From: an uncultured Clostridia bacterium
GTDB taxonomy: Bacteria; Bacillota; Clostridia; Christensenellales; CAG-917
Length of the DNA stretch: 64,000 bases
NCBI GenBank assembly: GCA_947589475.1
Contig: CANQBO010000002.1
Span: 1-64,000, forward strand
Reading direction: 5' to 3'
The notes beneath the pieces were generated by a model. The model was not told where the DNA came from, ran no database searches, and worked only from the letters and a program-made list of their open reading frames with translations. This document shows, one piece after another, positions 18,701-27,487 of this stretch. Position numbers and translations under genes: made by a program. The first letter of the stretch is position 1. Every line of letters begins with the position of its first letter.

Positions 18701-20291
18701 CGTTCAGCAGTCCGAAATAGAAGGAAAGACCGAACTATTCAAATATATTAAGGACAAGAGAGTGTATTCTGTGGCGAGCGAAGCGGATATAGCCAAAGCA
18801 AAAGAGGGCGAAGAAACGTTGTATGAAATCACGCATAACGGCACTTCAACAGCCATACTCAAAAAGCTTGCGTATGTCAAGGTCAACGATATGGCAAGCG
18901 CGCTCGACACCGTCATGAAGGACATGAAGCTCTCGGAGATCATCGACATACATGAGTATGACGCGATCAATGGCTTGACGGAAGTGGAAGTTAAGGACTC
19001 ATCGGGTCATGTAGGAGTCAAAGAGGGGGACAGCGCAAAATACAGCGGCGAGGACAAGCGCTATTTCATACCGTGGGACGGGCAAGCGAAGATAGGCGAC
19101 AGACCCATTGTCTACGTGTATGAAAGCACGGGCAAATATATCGCAAGGAACAAATTTTACTATCCCATCAACGAGGGAGTTGAGAGCGATGTCAACAAAT
19201 ATCTGGGCACTCCTACGGAGGTCTACTTCAAATATGAGCAATATAAGGGAAATTTAGTAGGCGACCTTTTGAAAGTACAAAGCGGCAACGCTTATGTAAA
19301 AAAGGATGACGTATATGTCCAAAACATCGCGCTTGCCACATACTATGCCACAAAGTCAGACTGGACAAATTTGTTTTATAGAGAATTTTGCCTTTCTAAT
19401 GAGGGAGTAAAGTTAGAGAAACAGCCAAAAAAATATAATAGTATTCCGGGCGATTATAACGACAAAATCTATGTCGAGATTTTGGGCAATAAGACGAAAT
19501 ATAATCCTGAAAATCCGTCGCACTGCGATCTGCAAAAATATGTCTTGCTTGAGGGCGGATCATATATTGTCCCGCTTGACGAAGACGGATATGAGTACAG
19601 TGAGGGAAGCGACGTAAGGATAGGCGCGCAATATGCCCGCGACGTGATGATCTTGCAAGCGGACCTCAAAACGGCACAGCAAGCCGCGGAAGCAAACAAG
19701 TACGACACATACGGCGATAAATATAAAAAGGTCTATGTGTACATCGAAAGTACAAATCAATATGAAGAATACGACGAGAGCAAGGAAGATCACAATCAAG
19801 AAGGCACGCAATATTACATCATGGAGATAGGCTACATCGCGCAATACGGCGAAGTTTTCTATGAATCGAGAGAAGCCTCGGGCAAATGCTACACCGCACT
19901 GCCGACATTCTACAGCGTCGGCACGGTCGAGAGGGAGCATAGCTCGAAGATCCTCACCTTGCTGGGCAACAGGACCATCGACGATATGAACGGCGCGATC
20001 GAGAGTGCGACCATCGGCGACTTTATGGACGTCACCCCGGGCACCATCTTCGACGACGAAGCGATCCGCAAATCTACGTTGAACAAACTCGGCACCACGC
20101 TTGCAAGCGAGCTTTCAAATATGACGATCGGCAAATTGCTGGAGTGGGGCAGTATAACCTCGATGGACGCAAGCGTGCGCAACATCTTGAACGACGTCAC
20201 GCTGACCGCCTTCTTCGGCGCCTTGAAGTACGACATAGAAAACGGCTCCATTACGCTCGACATGGCAACTCTGTATGGCGTCAATGGATGA
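15780..20291 (+). CDS. Giant membrane-anchored repeat protein, family not recognised
   Basis: 1503 residues. One N-terminal membrane helix (about 5-28) anchors a long acidic region predicted to lie outside. At least eleven copies of an approximately 30-residue unit can be read, first near residue 188 and then from about 470 to 1455. The approximate pattern is S.ILKAL..R.TI.DM...I..LTIGELLDI, for example SKIMQSLRDRHCTIDDM and NTLINALDARGCTIGNMG. Between units lie Tyr/Asp/Glu-rich inserts such as YVEGRDRYLRVHLGE. No cysteine-rich or sortase motif was seen at the C-terminus. AAGGAG precedes the ATG at 15780. It follows a CvpA-like gene, so the two may work together at the envelope. Function unknown. 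Confidence 0.75.
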   Translation: MKVLKATLAFVMGLVLGIILLVLAIGGTVVALGTTRTVGEIQSAVTDSEIISPDSELFGQSVLEAVQKALKDYQNFDDITLKLLYERYGIKLLNGISGLDFTQKSFYDTPLTSIINDLSLLLNDIYLSDIEAIADMDFSKYNLPILDENMNVGITKAIDNIMALVNDDLSIRMLKTKLNLDIGADGNGILSALQDVNLKNIGGLIDVLPIDVLLDADTDTFLPKGVLQVYVNVEGTSEEWEEVSEADLSNPDYAPALGIETYISGGMGGDDNKLVQKELRYIKKEDGEPYVDNSCYNEGWTCPEGAKVLRHRLYKPFDGDGSEGGKYFVLGYGNHLAEFSNDTNKFTLTFKDFISLDDIFTSGSGDALAKTLVKGGKLDLSGIKIYYLGKAAEGEEDAPKKYVESGEYSILEKTMEKNNLLRLPDAPTVDEEGNEVAPKHDYVEGRDRYLRVHLGEASPLLQYLNFLTIGDVRSDTDSILKNIRIGDIIDTDAEGTADILKALKDSTLDSIGSDINTIPFGSMFENDSDNSLLNAIKDFTLENIDEKIDTLKLGDILSEENKDNTLINALDARGCTIGNMGNALDSLTVGELLEIEYDVYEADEDKSTGTHYVKMPIYVKINDDILDLEQTDPESFERVFKNVYGEDVVRGDYTAADEATGAPETFVENGDGEYIRTYYYLYQDESYFEEHPEVVPYEKQLPASETALAVQSLARRGVPALEMGNYINKLSIGELMTVDKDSSQLFKTLARRGSTMDTIANDVNTLEVADLIEITDESSKIMQSLRDRHCTIDDMDTITDELTLDEILDITQDTYIPDDSGVYVRLTDPKGYVIYHDNPEHSDDWLTKYVKVENTDASGYDYVPYDPAKHEGMTVYVHSTYYTLYNPAVHTSPNIKNAEGEDVQLQPKSDDGSDKVQLFTKREYDASEDPTGENEPSSKILQRFAGSTMGDFSDAFNDIMLSDVLDIDPDIYAAVQQSEIEGKTELFKYIKDKRVYSVASEADIAKAKEGEETLYEITHNGTSTAILKKLAYVKVNDMASALDTVMKDMKLSEIIDIHEYDAINGLTEVEVKDSSGHVGVKEGDSAKYSGEDKRYFIPWDGQAKIGDRPIVYVYESTGKYIARNKFYYPINEGVESDVNKYLGTPTEVYFKYEQYKGNLVGDLLKVQSGNAYVKKDDVYVQNIALATYYATKSDWTNLFYREFCLSNEGVKLEKQPKKYNSIPGDYNDKIYVEILGNKTKYNPENPSHCDLQKYVLLEGGSYIVPLDEDGYEYSEGSDVRIGAQYARDVMILQADLKTAQQAAEANKYDTYGDKYKKVYVYIESTNQYEEYDESKEDHNQEGTQYYIMEIGYIAQYGEVFYESREASGKCYTALPTFYSVGTVEREHSSKILTLLGNRTIDDMNGAIESATIGDFMDVTPGTIFDDEAIRKSTLNKLGTTLASELSNMTIGKLLEWGSITSMDASVRNILNDVTLTAFFGALKYDIENGSITLDMATLYGVNG

Positions 20292-20590
20292 TTTGAGGCA
20301 AATATGCGCTTGAAAAAGCGCAACGATTTGCTGTCCTATGCGTGCTACTCGCCCACACCTCGGCAAAGAGAGTCCATGCGGGGTTCCACCCCGCTCCCCT
20401 TCGTGGGCTACGCGCCCACACCTCGGCACTCATGTGGGCTACTCGCCCACGCCTCGGCAAAGGGCGATTTGCCCTTTGCAAACCCAAACTAAAAAACGCG
20501 AGCTAGGCAAATATTTGCCGTCGCTCGCGCTTTTTGATTGTCTGCAAGAGCCAAACTCCTGTGTGCGAGCTTGATATTTACGTTTGCATT
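20292..20590 (+). repeat. Terminator-linked repeat (family A), copy 4 position
   Basis: Right after the giant gene. Tandem GTGGGCTACTCGCCCAC-type modules with CCTCGGCA spacers, then GCAAACCCAAACTAAAAAA, a terminator stem with inner GGCAAATATTTGCC, a T-run at about 20530, and the CCAAACTCCTGTGTGCGAGC flank. Confidence 0.65.
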
Positions 20591-21596
20591 GTCCGAAGTT
20601 TATTTATAATGGGACCCCCACCACCGCCTACGGCGGAGCCTCCCCCTAAACACATGTTACATTTCTACACTAATGTTATTGAAGGGAGATGCCTAAGCCC
20701 AGACGAAGTTACGTTTATCGCTCGGACACGGCAAACGGCGGATATTGGAACGCTCGGACAAGGGGATTCCTCGACGTTGCTCGGAATGACAATATATATA
20801 ACATGTCATGTTGAGCGGAATGGGGTCCTCGCAAAAATATGAAATGTTTTTGTGGGGTAAGGAGTCGAAACATCCCCCGGATTTATAATAAAAACCTCGG
20901 ACAATGTTTCCGTAAATGACAAATTTTCAATTATCCGATTGTGGGCATACCCTTGATTTACCCCACAAGAAATGCTTTTCGTGGGGACCCCGATCATATA
21001 CCCCATAAAATTCACTGCGCTCATTTCTATGGGGACCCCGTTTAGCTCAGACTTGCATCTTTCCCGATTTTGGCATACCCCTTTATAGCGTTAGTGTAGG
21101 AACGCTATCGGGGTCCCCATAGAAATGAGTGACGACGTAATCATTTGTAGAAACGAAAAACAAATGGAACGAATTTTATGGGGTGATGTATAGGGGGAGG
21201 CTCCGCGTGTAAACAAGCGGGCGAAGCCCGCGTCCCCAAGCGCAAAAAATAGCGAACCGTGAGCATTTCTATCCTCAAAGGCAAGCTTCTTGACAAATGC
21301 AGAATTGTGAAGCGTACATTTTTTGCGCGCGGAGTGGCGCGGCATTTTGCGGTGTGCCCTTATCGCCCTTACTTCGTAATGGGCGTGGGCACTGAGCAAA
21401 TGCAAGCGGGTGGTGGGGGTTCCGACTTATAACGTATCCCTTTGTTTGAGCGATTAGCGAAACCTCTGTCCGAGCGTCCTTATCCCGACGGGTGGTTTGG
21501 GCGCGACTGTCGGTCAATTACTTCACTGCGTATTTGCGGTATAAAATATTTCGCGCCGCACATACTAGCCTCAGCACAGAAAAAGGAGGTGCATTT
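20591..21596. repeat. Repeat island without genes
   Basis: A mosaic. A reversed GGGGGAGGC cassette lies at 20610-20655. A 120 bp block at 20755-20880 nearly repeats 37742-37866. A cassette spans 20925-21425, with several CCCC...GGGG hairpins. Inside that cassette, the usual short GCGC hairpin is replaced by about 190 bases of unrelated sequence (21215-21405). No supported gene. Confidence 0.6.
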
Positions 21597-21833
21597 ATGG
21601 ACGAAAACAATATTGTGAGAAAGCTCGCTCAGCTTACAAACATGAATGTGATGGTTCTCTTCATATTGATCGCTTTCCTTGCTCTGTCGATCGGACTTGC
21701 ATTCTATTTTCTTGTCCCCGGCAGTGTGGGCTATGGCGTCGGCATCACGATGTTTATAGTCGCGTCGCTTCTGTTTGTGATCGGCGAGATCAACTATTTT
21801 ATGAAGTCGAAGCGCATCGATTGGCAAAACTGA
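21597..21833 (+). CDS. Small two-helix membrane protein, unknown
   Basis: 78 residues. The N-terminus MDENNIVRKLAQLTNM is polar, followed by two hydrophobic helices (about 18-38 and 46-66) and a basic end MKSKRIDWQN. AAAGGAGG sits eight bases before the ATG, a very strong start. Its own terminator follows. No family recognised; an inner-membrane protein is inferred. Confidence 0.75.
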   Translation: MDENNIVRKLAQLTNMNVMVLFILIAFLALSIGLAFYFLVPGSVGYGVGITMFIVASLLFVIGEINYFMKSKRIDWQN

Positions 21834-21852
21834 AGCCAAAGGAAAGGAATCG

Positions 21853-21887
21853 CGCGTCCTCACAAGGTGTAAGGACGCGTGATTTTT
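21853..21887 (+). terminator. Terminator
   Basis: CGCGTCCT (21853-21860) pairs with AGGACGCG (21872-21879), followed by TGATTTTTAT. Confidence 0.75.
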
Positions 21888-22007
21888 ATCCCGCAAAATT
21901 CAAATTGTTTATATGGGGTCGAATTCAAGATGAAATTCCGCGCTTTGCACGGCGGTTGCGGGCGCAAAAAAGTCGACTCATATTGACATTTTTGCATTTT
22001 TCAAGTT

Positions 22008-22808
22008 TCAACTCTTAAAGCAGATGAAAGCGGAGCCGCTGCCCGACATGAGCACGCGGGGATATTTTAAAAGCAGAGAGGAACAAAAAGCGGCGAGGTC
22101 GGGATAGAGCAGGGTCGCGGGGAGGGTGAGGTCGTTTCTCAAAAGGGAGAGCGCCTCTTTCGCGGTCGTCGGGACGGCGGGGTCCTCGCATATCTTGCCT
22201 TCAGCAAGCAGACAGTCATATTTTGCGTAACACGCGGCGGAGTCGCTTGCAAAAGGAGGAATTGCAACGTCTATGTCGGGCAGTTCACAGGGCGCGATGG
22301 GGGTAAGGTGTTCGCCCGTGCCGCGCACTCTCAAAAAGCCGCCCGCGTACATAGAGGGGACGTCGCTGCCCAAAGAAAGCAGGGTGTTTTGGGACAAAAC
22401 GCGCGATATTCCCGCATTTTCCAAACATTTTTCCACGCTTTTGATTGCGGCGACGGTCGCGGAAGAGGAACCGCCCAGACCCGCGCCGAGAGGAATGTTT
22501 TTTTTCAGTATCAACTTGCCCGAGACGTTGAATTCGCGCGCGATGACGTCGAGTTTTTTAAGGAAAAAGTTTTCAAACAATTCGGGGACAAAGCCGTCGT
22601 AGGCGGATTCTGTTTTGAGGTCAATATGCGGCATTTTGTGCGAACATCGTGAGTTTTGCGGCAAAAAGACCGCCTCGTCCCACAGCTTTTCATAGGGGCA
22701 GACGATCATGTCGAGCGTATGCAGGCGCCCCCTCTTCCCCGTGACGGCAAGGGAGAGGTTGAGCTTTGCCGCGACGCGCGCTTTGAACTCGGGATAAATT
22801 TGTTCCAT
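22008..22808 (-). CDS. ispE: 4-diphosphocytidyl-2-C-methyl-D-erythritol kinase
   Basis: 266 residues, GHMP kinase fold. The N-terminal AAKLNLSLAVTGKR holds the catalytic lysine. PLGAGLGGSSSATVAA is the ATP loop. LGSDVPSMYAGG keeps the catalytic aspartate, and SGSGSAFICF is the C-terminal glycine motif. It phosphorylates CDP-methylerythritol in the MEP isoprenoid pathway, alongside ispDF at the end of this window. No ribosome binding site is visible, and the ATG lies 6 bases after a good -10 box, so the message may be leaderless. Divergent from the two-component system. Confidence 0.9.
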   Translation of the reverse strand: MEQIYPEFKARVAAKLNLSLAVTGKRGRLHTLDMIVCPYEKLWDEAVFLPQNSRCSHKMPHIDLKTESAYDGFVPELFENFFLKKLDVIAREFNVSGKLILKKNIPLGAGLGGSSSATVAAIKSVEKCLENAGISRVLSQNTLLSLGSDVPSMYAGGFLRVRGTGEHLTPIAPCELPDIDVAIPPFASDSAACYAKYDCLLAEGKICEDPAVPTTAKEALSLLRNDLTLPATLLYPDLAAFCSSLLLKYPRVLMSGSGSAFICFKS

Positions 22809-22814
22809 ACCGCC

Positions 22815-22843
22815 ATTTTATCATTCGGGAGGGATATTTTCAA
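22815..22843 (-). promoter_or_regulatory. Promoter of ispE, leaderless arrangement
   Basis: On the minus strand TTGAAA, 17 bases, TAAAAT, then 6 bases and the ATG, which places the expected first transcribed base at or next to the A of ATG. Confidence 0.65.
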
Positions 22844-22885
22844 GCGAAGTTGCGCATATTTAAACAAACATTTGGGTTTTCTAGG

Positions 22886-22914
22886 TTGAGAATTGCAATA
22901 TATTGTGATATAAT
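22886..22914 (+). promoter_or_regulatory. Promoter of the two-component system
   Basis: TTGAGA, 17 bases, TATAAT, 27 bases before the response regulator ATG. Confidence 0.75.
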
Positions 22915-22941
22915 TTAAAAATCAAGCGAAGAGGTGAAAAA

Positions 22942-23643
22942 ATGAGCTTCAATATCCTTATTGCCGAGGACGACGAGGACATCGTCAAACTTATAAAACT
23001 TTATCTTGAAAACGAGGGGCACACCATACTCCACGCGCCCGACGGGGTCGAGGCTCTCAAGCTGTTTGGGGAAAACAAAGTCGATCTTGCCATAGTGGAC
23101 ATAATGATGCCGAGAATGGACGGGTACGAGCTGACCAAAAACATAAGGCTGACGAGCAACATCCCCATATTGATATTGTCCGCGGCGCAACTTGACAGCG
23201 ACAAGATATTGGGCTTGAATTTGGGCGCGGACGACTATATGGTCAAGCCTTTCAATCCTCTCGAATTGCTTGCGAGGGTGGGGGCGTTGCTGAGGCGTTT
23301 TTATCATCTCGGGGCAAGCACCGCCGTTTTGGACGAGGGCAGGATCATCGTGGGAGAGCTTGTGCTGGATACGCATCAGCTTTCGCTTGAAAAGAGAGGA
23401 GTGCCCATCCCCATCACCGCGACGGAATTCAGAATACTCGTCATGATGATGAAGGCGCCCGGCAAAGTGTTCACGAGGGTACAGCTTTACGAGGAGGTCA
23501 ACGGCGACTCGTCCTATCAAAAAGACGACAACACCGTGATGGTGCACATTTCAAATCTCAGGGACAAGATCGAGGACGACCCCAAAAATCCTAAGTACAT
23601 AAAGACTGTGAGAGGTCTGGGATATAAGATTGAGAAATTCTGA
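22942..23643 (+). CDS. OmpR-family response regulator
   Basis: 233 residues. The receiver domain has the acidic pocket EDDED, phospho-acceptor Asp53 (IVDIMMPRMDGY) and Lys102 (YMVKPFNP). The C-terminal winged helix (about 135-233) includes TATEFRILVMMM and KYIKTVRGLGYKIE, the usual OmpR/PhoB DNA-binding end. AGAGGTGAAAAA precedes the ATG. The histidine kinase gene overlaps its last 14 bases. Target genes unknown; ispE is divergent. Confidence 0.92.
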   Translation: MSFNILIAEDDEDIVKLIKLYLENEGHTILHAPDGVEALKLFGENKVDLAIVDIMMPRMDGYELTKNIRLTSNIPILILSAAQLDSDKILGLNLGADDYMVKPFNPLELLARVGALLRRFYHLGASTAVLDEGRIIVGELVLDTHQLSLEKRGVPIPITATEFRILVMMMKAPGKVFTRVQLYEEVNGDSSYQKDDNTVMVHISNLRDKIEDDPKNPKYIKTVRGLGYKIEKF

Positions 23644-25393
23644 GGACGACAAATTTTCAGACAGCGCCGAAGAGAGCGTCGCGGCGGAAGGCGGCGGCGC
23701 AGACGTAGTCGAGGCGGAAGGAGCGCCGCAGGAGAACGAGGGGAAGGAACTTTCCCGCCGACAGCTCCGAAAGCTTCAAAAACTGTCCGACATCACGCAC
23801 TTCGACAATCACAGCTTCCTTGCGTTGCTTGTGAGGAGCTTCTCTTCTTTTACCCTCATCACGGTTGCGGCGACTCTGCTCATCGTGCTCATCGCAAGCT
23901 GGGCAAGCAACAATTCGCGCATCAACGTAAGCGTGCAAAACATCGCGGATTACGATATAGAACTTCGCAACAACGCCTACGGACCGTCCATTCCCCTCGA
24001 CGTGATTTTGGGGGCTGAGGGATGGCTTGACATAGTGGACGCCGAAAGCGGGAAGAAAATTTATTCGAGCGACGCAAACGAGGAAAGGACGTATTCGCCC
24101 GAGGAGCTTGTTTGCATACGGGACTACGGCTCGGGGATCACGATAAGGTCGGTGAGCTTTCAGACTCCCGACGGAAGCTACAACTATTTCATTTCCAAAT
24201 CGTATTCTAACGGAACGGAAACGCCCGACGAATATTTGTTTTTGAGTTCGGATCTTACGAAACTCAGCGGCACGATGAAAGAATTCGAGGGCAAAGAGGC
24301 GTTTACCGAAAGGGAAGTGGAGTTTCTGCTTTTCAATCTTTCGCACGAAGGGCAACAGATGGAAAAATACGCCTTCACTTCCCGCGACGGCAGAAACTGT
24401 TATGCGATATATCTGGACACGAACAACAACGAAGTCAGTCCGCCGTGGCTGTTTATCGTCATTACGATAATCGGCATCGTCGGCATACTCATCACGGCTC
24501 TCGGCTTTTACATCCGCTATATCAACAAGCACGTGCAACGCCCTCTCAACGCGCTGGGCAACGCCATGGCGGACTTCGCAAATAGCGGCTACCGCGAAAA
24601 GCTCAACTATATCGGCTCCAAAGATTTCGAGCAGTTGGTCGCCGCCTTCAACGAGATGGTCGGACTTCTCAACGCTTCCGAGGAGCAGAGGCTGGCTCTC
24701 GAGAAGGACAGACAGCGCATGCTCGCGGGGCTTTCGCACGATCTGAAAACGCCTATGACGATAATCGAGGGCTTCGCAAAGGCGATAAGGGACGGGATCG
24801 TAAGCGAGGAGGACAAGCCGAAATATCTCAATCTCATCATTGCCAAATCCGAATATATGAGCGAGCTTATCAATGAATTTTACGAGTTCAGCAAGCTCGA
24901 TCACCCCGATTTCAAACTCAACACGGAGCCGACCGACGTCGTGGAGTTTGTGCGCAGTTTTCTTGCCGCGAAGTATGACGAATTCGACATCAGGGGTTAT
25001 GCGCTTCAGGCGGACCTGTCAGACGACAGGCTCATGGCGGCGCTGGACAGGGAGCAATTTACAAGGGTGCTCGACAATCTCGTGGGCAACTTCTTCAAAT
25101 ATACGCCCGAAGGCTCCACTTTGACCGTGAAGGAAAAGAGGGGGGACGGCAACGTCATCATATACGTCATGGACGACGGCGGCGGCATCCCCGAGAGCGC
25201 CCGCGCGGACATCTTCGCGCCCTTCGTCGTCGCGGAGGAGTCGAGGAGCAAGCAAGGCTCCGGTCTCGGACTGACAGTATGCAAAAAGATCGTGGAGATG
25301 CACGGAGGCACGATAAAATTGCTCGAGCCTGACGATGAGCATAGTACGATATTCGAGATAAGTGTCCCCATACTTTCGGAGAGCGAGGGCTAA
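23630..25393 (+). CDS. Sensor histidine kinase
   Basis: 587 residues from a TTG start inside the response regulator gene. The first 65 residues are acidic and cytoplasmic. Two membrane helices (about 76-96 and 278-300) bracket a 180-residue outside sensor domain. Then come HAMP, the HisKA H-box GLSHDLKTPMTIIEGF with His near 369, and the ATPase with DNLVGNFFKYTP, DDGGGIP and GSGLGLTVCKK. Pairs with the upstream regulator. The exact start is uncertain because no ATG lies near the operon junction. The signal is unknown. Confidence 0.9.
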   Translation: MRNSEDDKFSDSAEESVAAEGGGADVVEAEGAPQENEGKELSRRQLRKLQKLSDITHFDNHSFLALLVRSFSSFTLITVAATLLIVLIASWASNNSRINVSVQNIADYDIELRNNAYGPSIPLDVILGAEGWLDIVDAESGKKIYSSDANEERTYSPEELVCIRDYGSGITIRSVSFQTPDGSYNYFISKSYSNGTETPDEYLFLSSDLTKLSGTMKEFEGKEAFTEREVEFLLFNLSHEGQQMEKYAFTSRDGRNCYAIYLDTNNNEVSPPWLFIVITIIGIVGILITALGFYIRYINKHVQRPLNALGNAMADFANSGYREKLNYIGSKDFEQLVAAFNEMVGLLNASEEQRLALEKDRQRMLAGLSHDLKTPMTIIEGFAKAIRDGIVSEEDKPKYLNLIIAKSEYMSELINEFYEFSKLDHPDFKLNTEPTDVVEFVRSFLAAKYDEFDIRGYALQADLSDDRLMAALDREQFTRVLDNLVGNFFKYTPEGSTLTVKEKRGDGNVIIYVMDDGGGIPESARADIFAPFVVAEESRSKQGSGLGLTVCKKIVEMHGGTIKLLEPDDEHSTIFEISVPILSESEG

Positions 25394-25520
25394 ACAAGAA
25401 AATACTCAAAAAATTCAAGCGACAAAATTCAAAATTTGCGACAAAAACCGCAATTTTTTCTTTTTTTCGCAAAATATTTTGTGCAAATTTTGCAAAAATG
25501 CGAAAAAGTTGATTTTTGAG

Positions 25521-25549
25521 TTGCTTCTTTGGGCGGCATTTGATAAAAT
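25521..25549 (+). promoter_or_regulatory. Promoter of glgBCD
   Basis: TTGCTT, 17 bases, TAAAAT with TG just upstream of the -10 box. The 210 bases between the kinase and glgB are otherwise AT-rich with no gene. Confidence 0.6.
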
Positions 25550-25603
25550 ATACGCAAGAATATGATATAGGAGTGTACGCGCATTGCGCGCAAAGAAAAT
25601 CAA

Positions 25604-27487
25604 ATGAAAGACAGTTATGCTTCATATCTGTTTCACGAAGGCACGAATTATCAGTCGTACAAGATGTTCTCTCCCCACAAGGGCGTAAAGGACGGCGTGG
25701 ACGGCTGGTATTTTACCGTTTGGGCGCCTAATGCGGCGGCGGTAGCGGTGGTCGGCAACTTCAACGGCTGGGATGAAAACTTAAACAAGATGACGCGAGA
25801 CGACGACGGGATATGGTCGCTGTTCATCCCCGGGTTGAAGCAGTACGACGCATACAAGTATGCCGTGACTTCGGGCGAGGGCAAAACTGTGCTCAAGTGC
25901 GACCCTTACGGCTTGCATTTCGAGACGGCGCCCGCAAACGCCACCAAACTTTACGACCTTAGCGGTTATCGCTGGAAGGACCGCAAGTGGCTCTCGGAGC
26001 GCGAAAGCTACAACCCCTACGGCAGTCCTATGAACATTTACGAGTTGCACCTCGGCAGCTGGCGGCGCTATCCCGACGGCAACGTGTTCAATTATAAGGA
26101 CCTCGCCGAAGATCTAATTCCTTACATAAAGAAGATGGGCTACACCCACATCGAGCTTATGCCGCTCACTGAGCATCCCTACGACGGCAGTTGGGGCTAT
26201 CAGGTGACGGGGATGTTCGCTCCCACATCCCGCTACGGCACGCCGAAGGACCTCATGGAGTTCATCGACCGCTGTCACAGGGCGGGGATAGGAGTCATTC
26301 TCGATTGGGTGCTCGCGCACTTCCCGCGCGACGAGCAAGGTCTGCGCCTCTTTGACGGTACTCCGCTTTACGAATACGCGGATCCGCGCAAGGGCGAACA
26401 CAAGGAGTGGGGCACCTGCGTGTACGATTTCGGGAAAAACGAGGTCAGATCCTATCTCATCTCGGCGACGATGTTTTGGTTTGACGTCTACCACATCGAC
26501 GGCATACGTTGCGACGCCGTTGCGAGCATGCTCTATCTCGACTACGGACGAAAGGAGGGCGAGTGGGTCCCAAATCAGTACGGCGGCAACTACAACCTCG
26601 AAGCGAAAGACTTTTTGAAACAAATGAACACCGCGATCCTCAGCAAGTATCACGGCGCGGTCACAATAGCGGAGGAGTCCACCGCGTACCCCATGATCAC
26701 GAAGCCCGCATACGACGGCGGTCTCGGGTTCAATTTCAAATGGAACATGGGCTGGATGAACGACAGTTTGAGCTATCTTTCTCTCGATCCGTTTTTCAGA
26801 AAGGACAATCACAACAAACTCACTTTTTCCATCACGTACGCCTTCAGCGAAAACTACATTTTGCCTTTAAGCCATGACGAGGTAGTGCACGGCAAGCGCA
26901 GTATGATAAACAAAGTCCCCGGCGATTACGATCAGAAATTCGAGGGTCTGAAGGCGTTTTACGGCTACATGATGGGGCACCCCGGCAAAAAATTGAGCTT
27001 TATGGGCAACGAATTCGCGCAGTTTATAGAGTGGAACTACACACAGCAACTCGATTGGTTTTTGCTCGACTATCCGCGGCACCGCACATTCCAAAAGTTC
27101 GTGAAAGATCTCAACGCTTTCTATCTCGAAAACAAGGCGCTTTGGCAGATGGATTCGAGCTATGAAGGCTTCAAGTGGATCGTCGTGGACGACAACACTC
27201 AAAACATCGTGTCCTTCATACGCAGGGCGGCGGACGGCGAATATGTGATCTGCGTCGTCAACTTCTCGCCCGTCGAGAGACTGAAGTACGTCATGGGCGT
27301 TCCCGAGTGCGTGACGTACAAGGCGGACCTCTTCTCCGCTCTCAAAAAGTACGGCGGCGACGAGGAAAGACGTCCCGCATTCCGCGCTACCGCAAAGCCT
27401 TCGCACGGACAGCCGTACTCTATCAAAGTCAACATACCCAAAAACAGCGTTATGTTTTTGAAACCCGAATATAAGGAGGAAAAATAA
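25604..27487 (+). CDS. glgB: 1,4-alpha-glucan branching enzyme
   Basis: 627 residues. An N-terminal CBM48 module ([19 protein letters not shown]) is followed by the GH13 barrel. Catalytic residues are the Asp near 304 ([16 protein letters not shown]), the Glu near 356 (TIAEEST) and the transition-state Asp in [10 protein letters not shown]. It makes alpha-1,6 branches in glycogen. No clear ribosome binding site before the ATG. Its stop TAA shares a base with the glgC ATG, so the two are coupled. Confidence 0.95.
   Translation: MKDSYASYLFHEGTNYQSYKMFSPHKGVKDGVDGWYFTVWAPNAAAVAVVGNFNGWDENLNKMTRDDDGIWSLFIPGLKQYDAYKYAVTSGEGKTVLKCDPYGLHFETAPANATKLYDLSGYRWKDRKWLSERESYNPYGSPMNIYELHLGSWRRYPDGNVFNYKDLAEDLIPYIKKMGYTHIELMPLTEHPYDGSWGYQVTGMFAPTSRYGTPKDLMEFIDRCHRAGIGVILDWVLAHFPRDEQGLRLFDGTPLYEYADPRKGEHKEWGTCVYDFGKNEVRSYLISATMFWFDVYHIDGIRCDAVASMLYLDYGRKEGEWVPNQYGGNYNLEAKDFLKQMNTAILSKYHGAVTIAEESTAYPMITKPAYDGGLGFNFKWNMGWMNDSLSYLSLDPFFRKDNHNKLTFSITYAFSENYILPLSHDEVVHGKRSMINKVPGDYDQKFEGLKAFYGYMMGHPGKKLSFMGNEFAQFIEWNYTQQLDWFLLDYPRHRTFQKFVKDLNAFYLENKALWQMDSSYEGFKWIVVDDNTQNIVSFIRRAADGEYVICVVNFSPVERLKYVMGVPECVTYKADLFSALKKYGGDEERRPAFRATAKPSHGQPYSIKVNIPKNSVMFLKPEYKEEK

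Noticed and set aside
21091..21405. 104-codon minus-strand frame in the repeat island
   Set aside because: Crosses the cassette border, has no start signal or recognisable domain.
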